A stretch of DNA of 64,000 nucleotides from CAIVVT01 sp963838205. GTDB taxonomy: Bacteria; Acidobacteriota; Terriglobia; Bryobacterales; Bryobacteraceae. The stretch is taken from NCBI GenBank assembly GCA_963838205.1, contig CAWIQF010000026.1, forward strand, positions 1-64,000, read 5' to 3'. The translations under genes and the position numbers were made by a program. Shown here piece by piece: positions 42,605 through 50,757 of the stretch (position 1 is the stretch's first letter; each line of letters opens with the position of its first letter). The notes under the pieces were generated by a model. That model was not told the origin of the DNA, ran no database searches, and saw only the letters and a program-made list of their open reading frames with translations.

Positions 42605-43351
42605 TCACAGTCCCTGCGCCGTCAGGCACCCATCGACAGCCAGTGTTGCGCCGGAGATAAACGACGCTCCCTCGGAGGCCAGAAACAGGGCTGCTTCGGC
42701 CACGTCGGCGGGCTTCCCGATGCGGCCCAGCGGATGGAATTTCAACACGGCCGCGCGGTCGGCCTCGCCAACCGTGAATGCCTTCTCGAGCATCGGTGTC
42801 TCGATGTAGCCCGGGCAGATCGCGTTCACGCGGATGCCTTGCGGACCGTGGTCGAGGGCCATGGCGCGGGTCAAACCCAGCAAGCCGGTTTTCGACGCAT
42901 CATAGGCCGGGCAGCGCGCCCATGAAACGAGCGCGTGGGCCGAAGAGATGTTGATAATCGCACCCCCTCGCCGCATTTCCGGAATCGCGTACTTCGAAAA
43001 CAAGTAGGCGCCCTTGAGATTCACGGCCAACTGGCGGTCCCACTCATCGGAACTCATTTCCACGACCGTGCCATAGATCTCGATGCCCGCATTGTTGATC
43101 AGCACGTCGAGACACCCCAACTCCCGCACCGTCCGGGCGACCGCGTCCCTGACGTGAGATTCATTGGCGACGTCGCCGCCGATCACAATCCGCCTCTCGG
43201 GAGCGGCGCAGCGCCCGGCCGTTTCCGCCGCCGCCGGTTCGTTGATGTCGAACCAGGCGACCCGGTAGCCCGCCGCCAGAAACCGTTCGGCAATCACCGC
43301 GCCGATGCCGGAGGCGGCGCCGGTCACCAGCGCAGTTCTCACTTCGTTCAT
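42605..43351 (-). CDS. Short-chain dehydrogenase/reductase
   Basis: This encodes 248 residues. The ATG at 43349-43351 (MNEVRTALVTGAASGIGAVI) has GAGG at about 8 bases; the upstream open part is not protein-like. The cofactor site is TGAASGIG, NNAG and the Ser/Tyr/Lys set (IINISSAHALVSW; YDASKTG) are complete, and the C-terminus ISGATLAVDGCLTAQG is typical. Asp at the end of the second strand (AWFDINEP) suggests NAD rather than NADP. It is a separate enzyme from FabG at 15.9 kb. The isomerase-like gene downstream on the same strand, 105 bases away, may be co-transcribed and could make it part of sugar metabolism. Confidence 0.87.
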   Translation of the reverse strand: MNEVRTALVTGAASGIGAVIAERFLAAGYRVAWFDINEPAAAETAGRCAAPERRIVIGGDVANESHVRDAVARTVRELGCLDVLINNAGIEIYGTVVEMSSDEWDRQLAVNLKGAYLFSKYAIPEMRRGGAIINISSAHALVSWARCPAYDASKTGLLGLTRAMALDHGPQGIRVNAICPGYIETPMLEKAFTVGEADRAAVLKFHPLGRIGKPADVAEAALFLASEGASFISGATLAVDGCLTAQGL

Positions 43352-43556
43352 GGGAGATACCTCAAGCTGACTGAATGACCCATCATACGCCGGAACTTCC
43401 GGTTCGCCGCCAGTTGTGCGCACGCCAGTGTTTACGCGTACTGCAACAGAATCGGTTAGCGCCGACAGGCGCCAATGAGGGGGAAGACAGCCGACCTCGC
43501 CGACACGGCCCTTTTGCCCATTTCACAGGACGCCTGGGTGCGAAGTAGTAATTCTG

Positions 43557-43781
43557 ATGCGCAATCCAGTGTGTGTTTTGCTGTTCGCCTTGATGGCCGC
43601 ATTGGCTTGGACTACGCCGGCTCGCTGCGAGGATCGTTCCCTGCTGCTGCTCTTTGGTCCCACCAGCGTGGAGGCCGCTCGCGCTGGCGCCGTCTTTCAA
43701 CCCTCGACCGGAACAAATTTCCGTATTCTGTTTTCCATCCCGGAACTAACTACCGGCCCCAAAACCGTATCTTGCCTGTAA
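43557..43781 (+). CDS. Possible small secreted protein
   Basis: A 74-residue frame, MRNPVCVLLFALMAALAWTT and onward, with a good signal peptide and a likely cleavage after PARC-E. The remaining 50 residues are polar with two short hydrophobic strands and no cysteine pair. There is no clear ribosome binding site and the family is not recognised. It could also be the remnant of a longer gene. Apart from it, the 501 bases between the SDR gene and the coiled-coil gene hold nothing that I can name. Confidence 0.35.
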   Translation: MRNPVCVLLFALMAALAWTTPARCEDRSLLLLFGPTSVEAARAGAVFQPSTGTNFRILFSIPELTTGPKTVSCL

Positions 43782-43852
43782 CTCATTGACATACCGCCGC
43801 CCGCACGATTGGAACGCGGCCTGCATAAAGGTGCTGGAGGAGAAAAGTTCAT

Positions 43853-44755
43853 ATGTCACCTGATGATCAACCCCTACCGCCCCTACCGCCCCAACCGGCG
43901 CGCTCCCACAGCTCCATTTGGCTTCCTGCACTTACCGCTGCGTTCCTCGTTCTGGGCTGCTTCGCAATCTACCAGAGCACCCAGATCCACACACTCGGTC
44001 GTGATCTGGCTACGCACCAGAAGGATCTCGTCGAACTTCGCACGACCTTCGCCACCATGGACGCTGCAAGCAGCAGACAAATCGCCGATCTGCGCGGCCA
44101 GCTTGCCAGCACCCAAAAGGAAAGCCTGGATAAGGTCACCGAGGCGCAGACGGCAGTGCGCCAGCACACCGACAGCATCGCCCGGAAACTGGAAAAGAAG
44201 CAGGCCGAGACCAAGGCCGCCCTCGACGCTGAGTTGAATCAGGTGAAGGAGTCCACCACGCAGACTTCCACGCAGCTCGCCGGAGTCTCTACCGACGTCT
44301 CGGCCGTTAAGAGCGACGTCAGCGCGGTGCGCACTGATGTGGCCTCCACGAAGAGCGAACTCGACCGCTCCCTCGAAGAAATGCAACGCGTGCGCGGCGA
44401 CATGGGCGTCATGAGCGGTCTCATCGCCACCAATTCGAAAGAGATTGACCTTCTTCGGCAGTTGGGCGAACGCAATATCTTCGAGTTCACCCTGACAAAA
44501 TCTTCCGGCCTTACCAAGGTCGGTGACATCCGGCTGCAACTGGGCAAGGTGAATGTCCGCCGCAACCAATACACTCTGACCGTCAACGCCAGCGACAAAC
44601 TCATTGAGAAGAAGGACAAATCCGCCAACGAGCCGGTGCAGTTTTATGTCCTCGACAAGGCTCGCCAGCCCTATGAGATCGTCGTTAACGAAATCGGCAA
44701 AAACTCCGTGAAGGGCTACCTCGCCACACCGAAAGTGACGACCGCGCGCAACTGA
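43853..44755 (+). CDS. Membrane-anchored coiled-coil protein
   Basis: This encodes 300 residues. A short proline-rich cytoplasmic start (MSPDDQPLPPLPPQPARS) leads to one membrane segment (IWLPALTAAFLVLGCFAIY, about residues 22-40). Residues 45-205 are a long periplasmic coiled coil with repeated short units (TDVSAVKSDVSAVRTDVAST). A compact C-terminal domain follows (FEFTLTKSSGLTKVGDIRLQLGKVNVRRNQYTLTV), probably a beta sandwich. GGAGGAG is placed just upstream of the ATG. Function is unknown; the layout suits a cell-envelope tether or sensor. A strong terminator follows. Confidence 0.75.
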   Translation: MSPDDQPLPPLPPQPARSHSSIWLPALTAAFLVLGCFAIYQSTQIHTLGRDLATHQKDLVELRTTFATMDAASSRQIADLRGQLASTQKESLDKVTEAQTAVRQHTDSIARKLEKKQAETKAALDAELNQVKESTTQTSTQLAGVSTDVSAVKSDVSAVRTDVASTKSELDRSLEEMQRVRGDMGVMSGLIATNSKEIDLLRQLGERNIFEFTLTKSSGLTKVGDIRLQLGKVNVRRNQYTLTVNASDKLIEKKDKSANEPVQFYVLDKARQPYEIVVNEIGKNSVKGYLATPKVTTARN

Positions 44756-44965
44756 CCGCACCGGGAAGATTCGATTTCAGCTCGTCAGGCCAGGCGTCCA
44801 TTCACCCTGGCGTATGCTCTCACGGCGGGTCTCCTCCTCACCCCGGTCACCGCCGCGACCCGGGTACACCGTCGTGACGGCGAGTGAGGGGCGGTTGGCT
44901 GCTGCTTCCATCGGAGGCGAGCACTGGCTCGGACAGTCGATGCGCCCCCCCTCGCTTGAAATGCC

Positions 44966-44990
44966 AAAACCGCCGGGTTCCGGCGGTTTT
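44966..44990. terminator. Strong bidirectional intrinsic terminator
   Basis: AAAACCGCCGG (44966-44976) pairs perfectly with CCGGCGGTTTT (44980-44990) across GTT. The A-run and T-run flank the GC core, so it can stop transcription from both sides: the coiled-coil gene on plus and the lipoprotein gene on minus. It is the clearest intrinsic terminator in the window. Confidence 0.9.
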
Positions 44991-45017
44991 GTTGTCTTTG
45001 CAACCCACCCCCGCTGC

Positions 45018-45581
45018 TCATTGCAGCGTCTTCAGCAAATCCTCCGCCAGCAGCCCCGCCCGGTGCGCCAATTGCGCCGCCGTCGCCGGATCCCGATCAT
45101 GCACATTCTCCGCCAGTCGCAGGAACGACTGGATGCGGCCCACGCTCTCGCTCTGCGCGGGCGTCAGCTTGTACTCCGCCGCCAGCACCAGCACATGCTG
45201 CGCCCGCGCGTGGCTCGCCGCATAATCGGCCTCGTATTGCTTGCGTTGCTCGGGGGTGATTAGAACGCCCAATTGCGGCACCGGTTGTGGAGCCGGAGTC
45301 TCGGGCGCCGCTGTTTCCGGCTCGGGCTGAGGCGGCTTCGCGGCCGGCTTCTTGCGCGCCGGTTTGACAACTGGTTCCTCTGGCGGCGCGGGCTCCGGAG
45401 CGGGCGGCTGCGGGGCTGGCTGCTGCGGCACGGGCTGTGGCGCGGGCGGCGGAGTCGGCGGCGTTTCCGTCGCCGGCGCCGGTGGTGCCGGCACGGGCAG
45501 AGGCCGCTTGTTTGTCTTGAGCCAGCAGCCGCCGCTCGCCACTGCCAGAACGATCGCCAACGCCAGGCTGCTCCTGCTCAT
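45018..45581 (-). CDS. Proline-rich lipoprotein coupled to a two-component system
   Basis: This encodes 187 residues. The ATG at 45579-45581 overlaps the histidine kinase stop (ATGA). MSRSSLALAIVLAVASGGCWL carries a lipobox-like ASGGC, so the mature protein starts with a lipidated Cys. A long Pro/Ala/Gln/Glu linker (about residues 30-100, repeated PAPQP and PPAPEPAP) would span the periplasm, followed by a basic KPARKKPAAKP stretch and a helical C-terminal domain (EQRKQYEADYAASHARAQHVLVLA). Function is unknown. Coupling to the kinase suggests a shared stimulus at the envelope. Confidence 0.75.
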   Translation of the reverse strand: MSRSSLALAIVLAVASGGCWLKTNKRPLPVPAPPAPATETPPTPPPAPQPVPQQPAPQPPAPEPAPPEEPVVKPARKKPAAKPPQPEPETAAPETPAPQPVPQLGVLITPEQRKQYEADYAASHARAQHVLVLAAEYKLTPAQSESVGRIQSFLRLAENVHDRDPATAAQLAHRAGLLAEDLLKTLQ

Positions 45582-47104
45582 GCCCGCGGCTCCAATGTTG
45601 CCGCAGGCCTCGCCGCGGATCTCGTTGCAGCCGCTGCCGCGCCCTGCTCCGCCGGCAGGCGCAGTCGCAATGTGGTCCCCAGGCCAGCCTCGGATTCGAC
45701 CTCCACCGTCCCGCCTTGCAACTGCATCGCCCGCATCGTCAGCGCCAGTCCGATGCCGCTGCCGCGCTCCTTCGTTGAAAAATACGGCTCGAAGATCCGA
45801 TCGCGGATCTCCGGGGCAATGCCCGGTCCCGTGTCGGACACCGCAATCTCGCACTCCCCGCTACGGCGCGTTACCGTCACTACCAGCTTGCCCCCGCCCG
45901 TCATCGCTTCCATTGAGTTCTTGATCACATTCAGCAGGGCCTGCCGCAGCAGTCCCTCATCCGCGTGCACCACCACCGGCTCCTTGCTTTCGATCAGCTC
46001 CACCACGATGCCCAACTGCTCCGCCTCCGGCTCGACGAGTTGCAGGACGTCGCGCGCCAACTGCCCGGCCTGGAGTATCTCGCGCTCCAGCGTCACCGGC
46101 CGGTTCAAGTCCAGAAACGTCTTCACCACGCGATCCAGCCGCGCCACCTCCTGCGTCAGGATATCGATGTCATTTTCGGCCTCGGGAGCTTCCTCCGCCA
46201 CTCGCACGCGCAACAGCTCCAGCCGCAATGCGATCGCGTTCAGCGGGTTCTTGAACTCGTGCGCCACGCCGCGCGCGATACTGCTCATCGCGCTGCGCAT
46301 CTGGCTCGCGTCGCGGCGCGCGCCCGTTACCTGCGCGCCCACCAGGCTCAGCTTGGACTCGACCGCCGCCAGCTCGCGGTCCTCGAGTGGCGGCAGTTCG
46401 GTCGCATCGCCGGTGATGATGCGGTCCAACACATGCTCGATCCGCGCCAGCGGACGCAAGGCGATGCGCGCGGCCACGTAGGCCAGTGCCGCCGCCGCCG
46501 CCAGCGCCAGCAGCGCCGCGACCCCCGCGTTCCATAACTCGGGCACAATCGCCGCCCGCAACAGGATCGGCGATACCAGCACCTGGATCTGAAAAACGGG
46601 ACTCTCTTGCCCGGCGATGCCCAGCTTCACCCGCGTCTCGTAGTCCGTGCGCGAGCCCAGAATGTCCACCAGCCGGTCCAGCGGCGCCGCGCGCCGCAGC
46701 ACGCGCAATTCCTGTTTGGCCGCCATCGGCGTCGCCACGCGCGCCGGATTCGACGATGCCAGGATCAGGCCGCTTTCGCCGGCCACCTCGATCTCGACGA
46801 TCGAACGCGACTGCACCATGCTCTGCTGGATCACGAGCGCCAGCTCCGTGTCGTCGCGAATGATGTCGTTCCAGATCTGCTTGGCTTCGGCCACTGTCGC
46901 CGGCGCCGGCTGCCGCGCGGCCATACGCTCTTCGATGCGCTTCATCAGGAAGCTCTGCATCTCGCGCCCGGCCGAGTCGCTGCGCTCGATCGCCTGGTCC
47001 AGCCACACCACGATCAGGCTGTTCAGATGCAGCGCCATCAGCACGATCACGACGATCGCCACCGTCGACATGGAAAGCCACAGCAGACGCGTCCGTAGTG
47101 TCAT
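45578..47104 (-). CDS. Sensor histidine kinase, NtrB-like class
   Basis: This encodes 508 residues. The ATG at 47102-47104 overlaps the stop of the response regulator gene (ATGA); the longer open frame is antisense-like. Two membrane segments (residues 8-28 and about 190-213) enclose a periplasmic sensor domain. A HAMP-like region is followed by the HisKA box with H282 in VAHEFKNPLNAI, and an HATPase domain with NVIKNSMEAM (N box), DTGPGIAPE (G1) and GSGIGLALT (G2). It would phosphorylate the coupled NtrC-type regulator. The signal is unknown. Confidence 0.9.
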   Translation of the reverse strand: MTLRTRLLWLSMSTVAIVVIVLMALHLNSLIVVWLDQAIERSDSAGREMQSFLMKRIEERMAARQPAPATVAEAKQIWNDIIRDDTELALVIQQSMVQSRSIVEIEVAGESGLILASSNPARVATPMAAKQELRVLRRAAPLDRLVDILGSRTDYETRVKLGIAGQESPVFQIQVLVSPILLRAAIVPELWNAGVAALLALAAAAALAYVAARIALRPLARIEHVLDRIITGDATELPPLEDRELAAVESKLSLVGAQVTGARRDASQMRSAMSSIARGVAHEFKNPLNAIALRLELLRVRVAEEAPEAENDIDILTQEVARLDRVVKTFLDLNRPVTLEREILQAGQLARDVLQLVEPEAEQLGIVVELIESKEPVVVHADEGLLRQALLNVIKNSMEAMTGGGKLVVTVTRRSGECEIAVSDTGPGIAPEIRDRIFEPYFSTKERGSGIGLALTMRAMQLQGGTVEVESEAGLGTTLRLRLPAEQGAAAAATRSAARPAATLEPRA

Positions 47105-48537
47105 GCGCTCTCGCCGTATTGTCTCAGTTTGTTGAACAGCGTCTTCACGCTGAGGCCCAGAATCTCGGCCGCCCGAGTGCGGTTGTTGCCCGTTTGCCGC
47201 AGCGTCAGCAGAATCAGTTGCCGCTCCGCCTCCTCCACCGTGACGCCCGCCCTCAGCACCAGTGTGTCGCCCGTCTCGGCCGGAGCCGGCTCGGGCAATC
47301 CGGCAAAACCCGCGCTCAGATGGCGCGCCGCGATGGTTCCCTCGCCGCACAAAATCACGGCCCGCTCCAGCACGTTGCGCAACTCCCTCGCGTTGCCCGG
47401 CCAGTTGTAGCGCTGGAATAGTTCGAGCACTTCGGCGTCGATCTCCGTCACGCGGCATTCGTGCCGCCGGTTCAGCTCGCGGATCAGCGCCGTGGCGATC
47501 GCCGGAATATCCTCCCGGCGTTCGCGCAGCGGCGGCAGATTCACTTCGAAGACATTCAGGCGGAAGTACAGGTCCTCGCGGAATTCGCCCTTCTGGATCG
47601 CCGCCCGCAAATCGCGGTTGGTCGACGCGATGATCCGCACATCCACGTCGATCTCCTTACCGGAGCCGAGCCGCCGCACCTTGCGATCTTCCAGCACGCG
47701 CAGCAGTTGGCCTTGCGTCAACGGCGGCATTTCGCCGATTTCGTCCAGCAGCAGCGTGCCGCCGCTGGCCAGTTCAAAACATCCGGCGCGCCTCTCGGCC
47801 GCTCCCGTGAACGCGCCTTTCTCATGCCCGAACAGCTCGCTTTCGATGAGCGTCTCCGGCAGTGCGGCGCAGTTGATGGCCAGAAACGGTTTGCTGCGGC
47901 GCGGGCTGATCTCGTGAATCGCGCGCGCGGCCACTTCCTTTCCGCTGCCCGTTTCGCCAGTAATCAGGATGGTCGCTCGGGTCGGCGCCGCTTGTTGCAG
48001 CAGCGCGAAGATGGCGTGCATGGCCGGCGACTCGGCCACCATGCCGCCGAGCACGCCGTGGCTCGACAGCTCGCGCTCCAGCCGCTCACCGCGCTCGGCC
48101 AGTCGCCGCTGTTCGATCGCGCGTTCGAGAATCGCCCGCAGTTCCTTCGGCCGGACCGGCTTTTCGAGATACCAGAACGCGCCCATGTCGCGCACCGTCT
48201 CGACGGCCTTCTCGACGCTGCCGAACGCGGTCAGCACGATCGCCGGCGGCGCGGCGCCACTTCGCTGCAGTTCCTCCAGCAACTCCATTCCACTCATCAC
48301 CGGCATGTTCAAGTCGGTGATGATCGCATCCGCTCCGAACGCGGCGAGCTTTTCGAGCGCGTCGCGCCCGTTTTCCGCCGTCTCCGTGGCGTAGCCCCAT
48401 AAGGCGAGCATGCGGGCCAGCGCCGAGCGCTGATTGACTTCGTCGTCGACCACCAGCACACGGCCGGGCGCGGCCGCAGCGCTCCCGCCCGCGTCAGGTT
48501 CGCCGGCGTCCGCTCCGGATTGTCGATTGCCGCTCAT
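47101..48537 (-). CDS. Sigma-54-dependent response regulator, NtrC family
   Basis: This encodes 478 residues from the ATG at 48537. The receiver domain has the acidic pair VVDDE (D31, D32), phospho-acceptor D75 (TDLNMP) and the Lys in EKPVRP. The AAA+ domain has Walker A GETGSGK (194-200) and GAFTGA (241-246), the sigma-54 contact loop, plus Walker B TLLLDEIGEM. A C-terminal Fis-type HTH (TRAAEILGLSVKTLFNKLRQYG) binds DNA. It therefore activates sigma-54 promoters. The three-gene order is regulator, kinase and lipoprotein with ATGA overlaps at both joints. Targets are not visible in the window. Confidence 0.94.
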   Translation of the reverse strand: MSGNRQSGADAGEPDAGGSAAAAPGRVLVVDDEVNQRSALARMLALWGYATETAENGRDALEKLAAFGADAIITDLNMPVMSGMELLEELQRSGAAPPAIVLTAFGSVEKAVETVRDMGAFWYLEKPVRPKELRAILERAIEQRRLAERGERLERELSSHGVLGGMVAESPAMHAIFALLQQAAPTRATILITGETGSGKEVAARAIHEISPRRSKPFLAINCAALPETLIESELFGHEKGAFTGAAERRAGCFELASGGTLLLDEIGEMPPLTQGQLLRVLEDRKVRRLGSGKEIDVDVRIIASTNRDLRAAIQKGEFREDLYFRLNVFEVNLPPLRERREDIPAIATALIRELNRRHECRVTEIDAEVLELFQRYNWPGNARELRNVLERAVILCGEGTIAARHLSAGFAGLPEPAPAETGDTLVLRAGVTVEEAERQLILLTLRQTGNNRTRAAEILGLSVKTLFNKLRQYGESA

Positions 48538-48645
48538 TATACGGATCGTAGCGCGTTGAGCGGCCACGCTGCGCTCCCGTTCACGACCGCTCGTAAACCC
48601 GGCCGGTCGTAAACGGCCCGCGCGTGGCGCCGGAGTGGTGGCGCC

Positions 48646-49590
48646 TCATCGCCAGCATCGCATGAGGCGCGGCGCGACCGTCAGAACCGCCACCGCCGCG
48701 ACCACGCCGGCCAGCAGATCGACGGTGTAGTGATAGCGCAGATACGTCGTTGCCAGCAGCATGCAAACCGAGTACAAGCCGTAGAATACAGCCAGGGGCG
48801 TCGAAATTCGCCGCGACCACCACCACGCCAGAATCGTCATCTCCATGTGCCCGCTCGGAAAACAGTCGTAGTGCGCCGACTCGAGCTGATCCAACCCGCC
48901 CCGCAGCCATCCGTAGAGCCACAGCCCGGCCAGCGGCTGCGTCTGCAATCCATCCAGATAAAACCGCGGGCCGCGCGCCGGCACACACACATAGCCCACA
49001 TACGAAACCAGGAACCCCAGCGCCAGCACGAAGGCGTAACTCCGAAACTCGTCCCTGCGATTGCGGATCCAGAAAATCACCGCCACCGCCAGGAACATGG
49101 GCACGAACAGAGAGTAGGTGATCTGTATCAGTTCCGTCACGAGCGGCGTCTGGATGCGCTCCAGCCAAACCGTCGGATTTGCGCCCCAAATGGCGTAATC
49201 CCAGGCGGCCAGCCGGGCGTCCACGCTCAGGTTCCTGATCGACGGCCAGAGAGCTGGGATGATCAGGCTTGTCACACCGTAGCAAGCATACGTATACGGC
49301 AGAGGGTACCAATGGCGGAAAATCCGGGCGCCGGGCAGGCGCGGATAAATGACAAATGCGACGATCAGCAGCGCCCCGGCGGCGTGGAGCAGGATGATCC
49401 CGCCGGCGTCAGCAATCCGTTGGTGAAACAGCGCGACGAGCAGGCTGATCGCCAGCAGATAGCCCAGTATCAGCCGGTCAACCGGCCACAACCCGGCCGG
49501 CCCGACAGCGGACTGCCCGCTGGAGGACGGATTCGCTTCCTGCGCGAGCCCGGCGGCGGAGTCGGAACGGGTTGGTCGCGCGCGGCGCAT
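48646..49590 (-). CDS. PAP2-type membrane phosphatase
   Basis: About 314 residues with six or more membrane helices, beginning VDRLILGYLLAISLLVALF. The catalytic motifs of the PAP2/inositolphosphotransferase family are present: VPARGPRFYLDGL, CFPSGHMEMTILA and LRYHYTVDLLAG (His in RYHYTVD). The family dephosphorylates lipid or phosphoinositol headgroups, such as phosphatidic acid, undecaprenyl pyrophosphate or dolichol-type phosphates. A role in recycling lipid carriers of surface glycan is possible but not shown. The open frame begins at a TTG (49608); the ATG at 49590 is preferred. Confidence 0.8.
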   Translation of the reverse strand: MRRARPTRSDSAAGLAQEANPSSSGQSAVGPAGLWPVDRLILGYLLAISLLVALFHQRIADAGGIILLHAAGALLIVAFVIYPRLPGARIFRHWYPLPYTYACYGVTSLIIPALWPSIRNLSVDARLAAWDYAIWGANPTVWLERIQTPLVTELIQITYSLFVPMFLAVAVIFWIRNRRDEFRSYAFVLALGFLVSYVGYVCVPARGPRFYLDGLQTQPLAGLWLYGWLRGGLDQLESAHYDCFPSGHMEMTILAWWWSRRISTPLAVFYGLYSVCMLLATTYLRYHYTVDLLAGVVAAVAVLTVAPRLMRCWR

Positions 49591-49777
49591 CGCCCGCCAG
49601 CATACCAAACGCTGTTCCCGCGTTCACGGCATTGTCACGCAACGCTGCGGATGGTGCGACCGGCGATCCACGGCGCAAAGTGGTTGCACGCGCCGCCTGG
49701 TCGTTTCCGCTGCGTCCGGCAACACGCGCCCGGCTACAGCGGCCACCGCGAGTGCCGCAAATTCACGCTGAGGAAGC

Positions 49778-50608
49778 CTACAGTCCGGCCGCGAATCGCG
49801 CGGCGATCTTCGTCCGGTCGGCGCCCTCGGCAGCGCTGACGAAGCCGCCCACGCGTGCGCCTTTGCGGAACAGGCAAAAGCGCCCCAGCAGACGGTCTTC
49901 GCCGCTATAGGACTCCTCGCCGATCTCGATCGCGCTCTGCGCCGGGCCGGCCGGGAAGCGCTCTTTCAGCTTCGCGAACAGCGCCTTGGCGGCTTCGGGC
50001 GAGGCCTCCGCCACGAAAAACAGCCGGCCGTTGTCGTAGATTCCCAGGTAGCCCTTTTGGAGCATCCGCAGCCCCAGCACGCTGTGCGGAATCAGGCGCG
50101 GGCTGCCGGGCTGCAGCCCCTCTTTCGGAAACAGGCTGAGCTGGTTGGGCACGGTCACGCTGCCCGGCACGCGCGGTTCCATGGCCCGCGCGGCGGTCTC
50201 GAGCAAGGCGGCGTGGTCGCCCTCCGGCTCGACGCTCAGCTCGACGAAATACTTGCCCTTCACGAAGATCGCCTTGGTCGGCGTAATCTGGCCGCCGGCC
50301 CCGAGAGGGGCGCGCGGACGGCGATTGTCGAAATTGGCGGTGAACATGCCGTAGGCCATCTCCGGGTCCGCGAATTCACTGACGTCGAGCACCAGCGACA
50401 GCTCGCCCTGCTTGCAGGTCACGCCCCGCATGCGCACGAAGCTATACAGGAAATAGCCCTCCGAGTTGCCGTCCATGTAATTGAACAGCGTCTCGGTGTC
50501 GAACTCGCGCGCTTCGCCCGTCTGGGTGAAGCCGGGCGCGATGGCGCAATCCGGGGTCTGCGCCGCGAGCAGCCCCGCGAAAACCAACACTCCCGCGAAC
50601 GTTTTCAT
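49778..50608 (-). CDS. Secreted DUF6599-like protein
   Basis: A 276-residue protein with signal peptide MKTFAGVLVFAGLLAAQTPD. The mature part has FDTETLFNYMDGNSEGYFLYSFVRM, the opening block of a family of secreted proteins common in acidobacteria and labelled DUF6599, followed by a two-lobed alpha/beta fold (LSLVLDVSEFADPEMAYGMFT; GYLGIYDNGRLFFVAEASPEAAKALFAK). No catalytic site is obvious. The frame is open to 50830 but the upstream part covers the 11-base repeat array and is not coding. The array ends 24 bases before this start and may belong to the promoter. Confidence 0.75.
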   Translation of the reverse strand: MKTFAGVLVFAGLLAAQTPDCAIAPGFTQTGEAREFDTETLFNYMDGNSEGYFLYSFVRMRGVTCKQGELSLVLDVSEFADPEMAYGMFTANFDNRRPRAPLGAGGQITPTKAIFVKGKYFVELSVEPEGDHAALLETAARAMEPRVPGSVTVPNQLSLFPKEGLQPGSPRLIPHSVLGLRMLQKGYLGIYDNGRLFFVAEASPEAAKALFAKLKERFPAGPAQSAIEIGEESYSGEDRLLGRFCLFRKGARVGGFVSAAEGADRTKIAARFAAGL

Positions 50609-50631
50609 GGAAACTCCGTAAAATGCGAAAA

Positions 50632-50704
50632 CACCGTGCCTGCACCGTGGTTTCACCGTGATTCTGGCACATTTCCACGGTGCGTGCCCGGTGGTTGCGC
50701 GGTG
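50632..50704. repeat. Dyad-symmetric array, CACCG x3 then CGGTG x3, 11-base spacing
   Basis: CACCG starts at 50632, 50643 and 50654; its reverse complement CGGTG starts at 50678, 50689 and 50700. Every step within an arm is exactly 11 bases and both arms are symmetric about 50668. The array fills half of the 149-base gap between the Fe-S aldo/keto reductase stop and the DUF6599-like start. All sites therefore fall on one helical face, as expected for cooperative binding. Confidence 0.75.
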
Positions 50705-50757
50705 CCAGCCGATGGCCGGGCGCACGCAGAAGGACGTGCGCCCCAGGTTCGATGCGA

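Noticed and set aside
47105..47458. Longer start for the histidine kinase
   Set aside because: The added residues are Arg/Gly-rich shadow of the response regulator gene; the ATGA overlap at 47,101-47,104 gives a normal start with a membrane helix.
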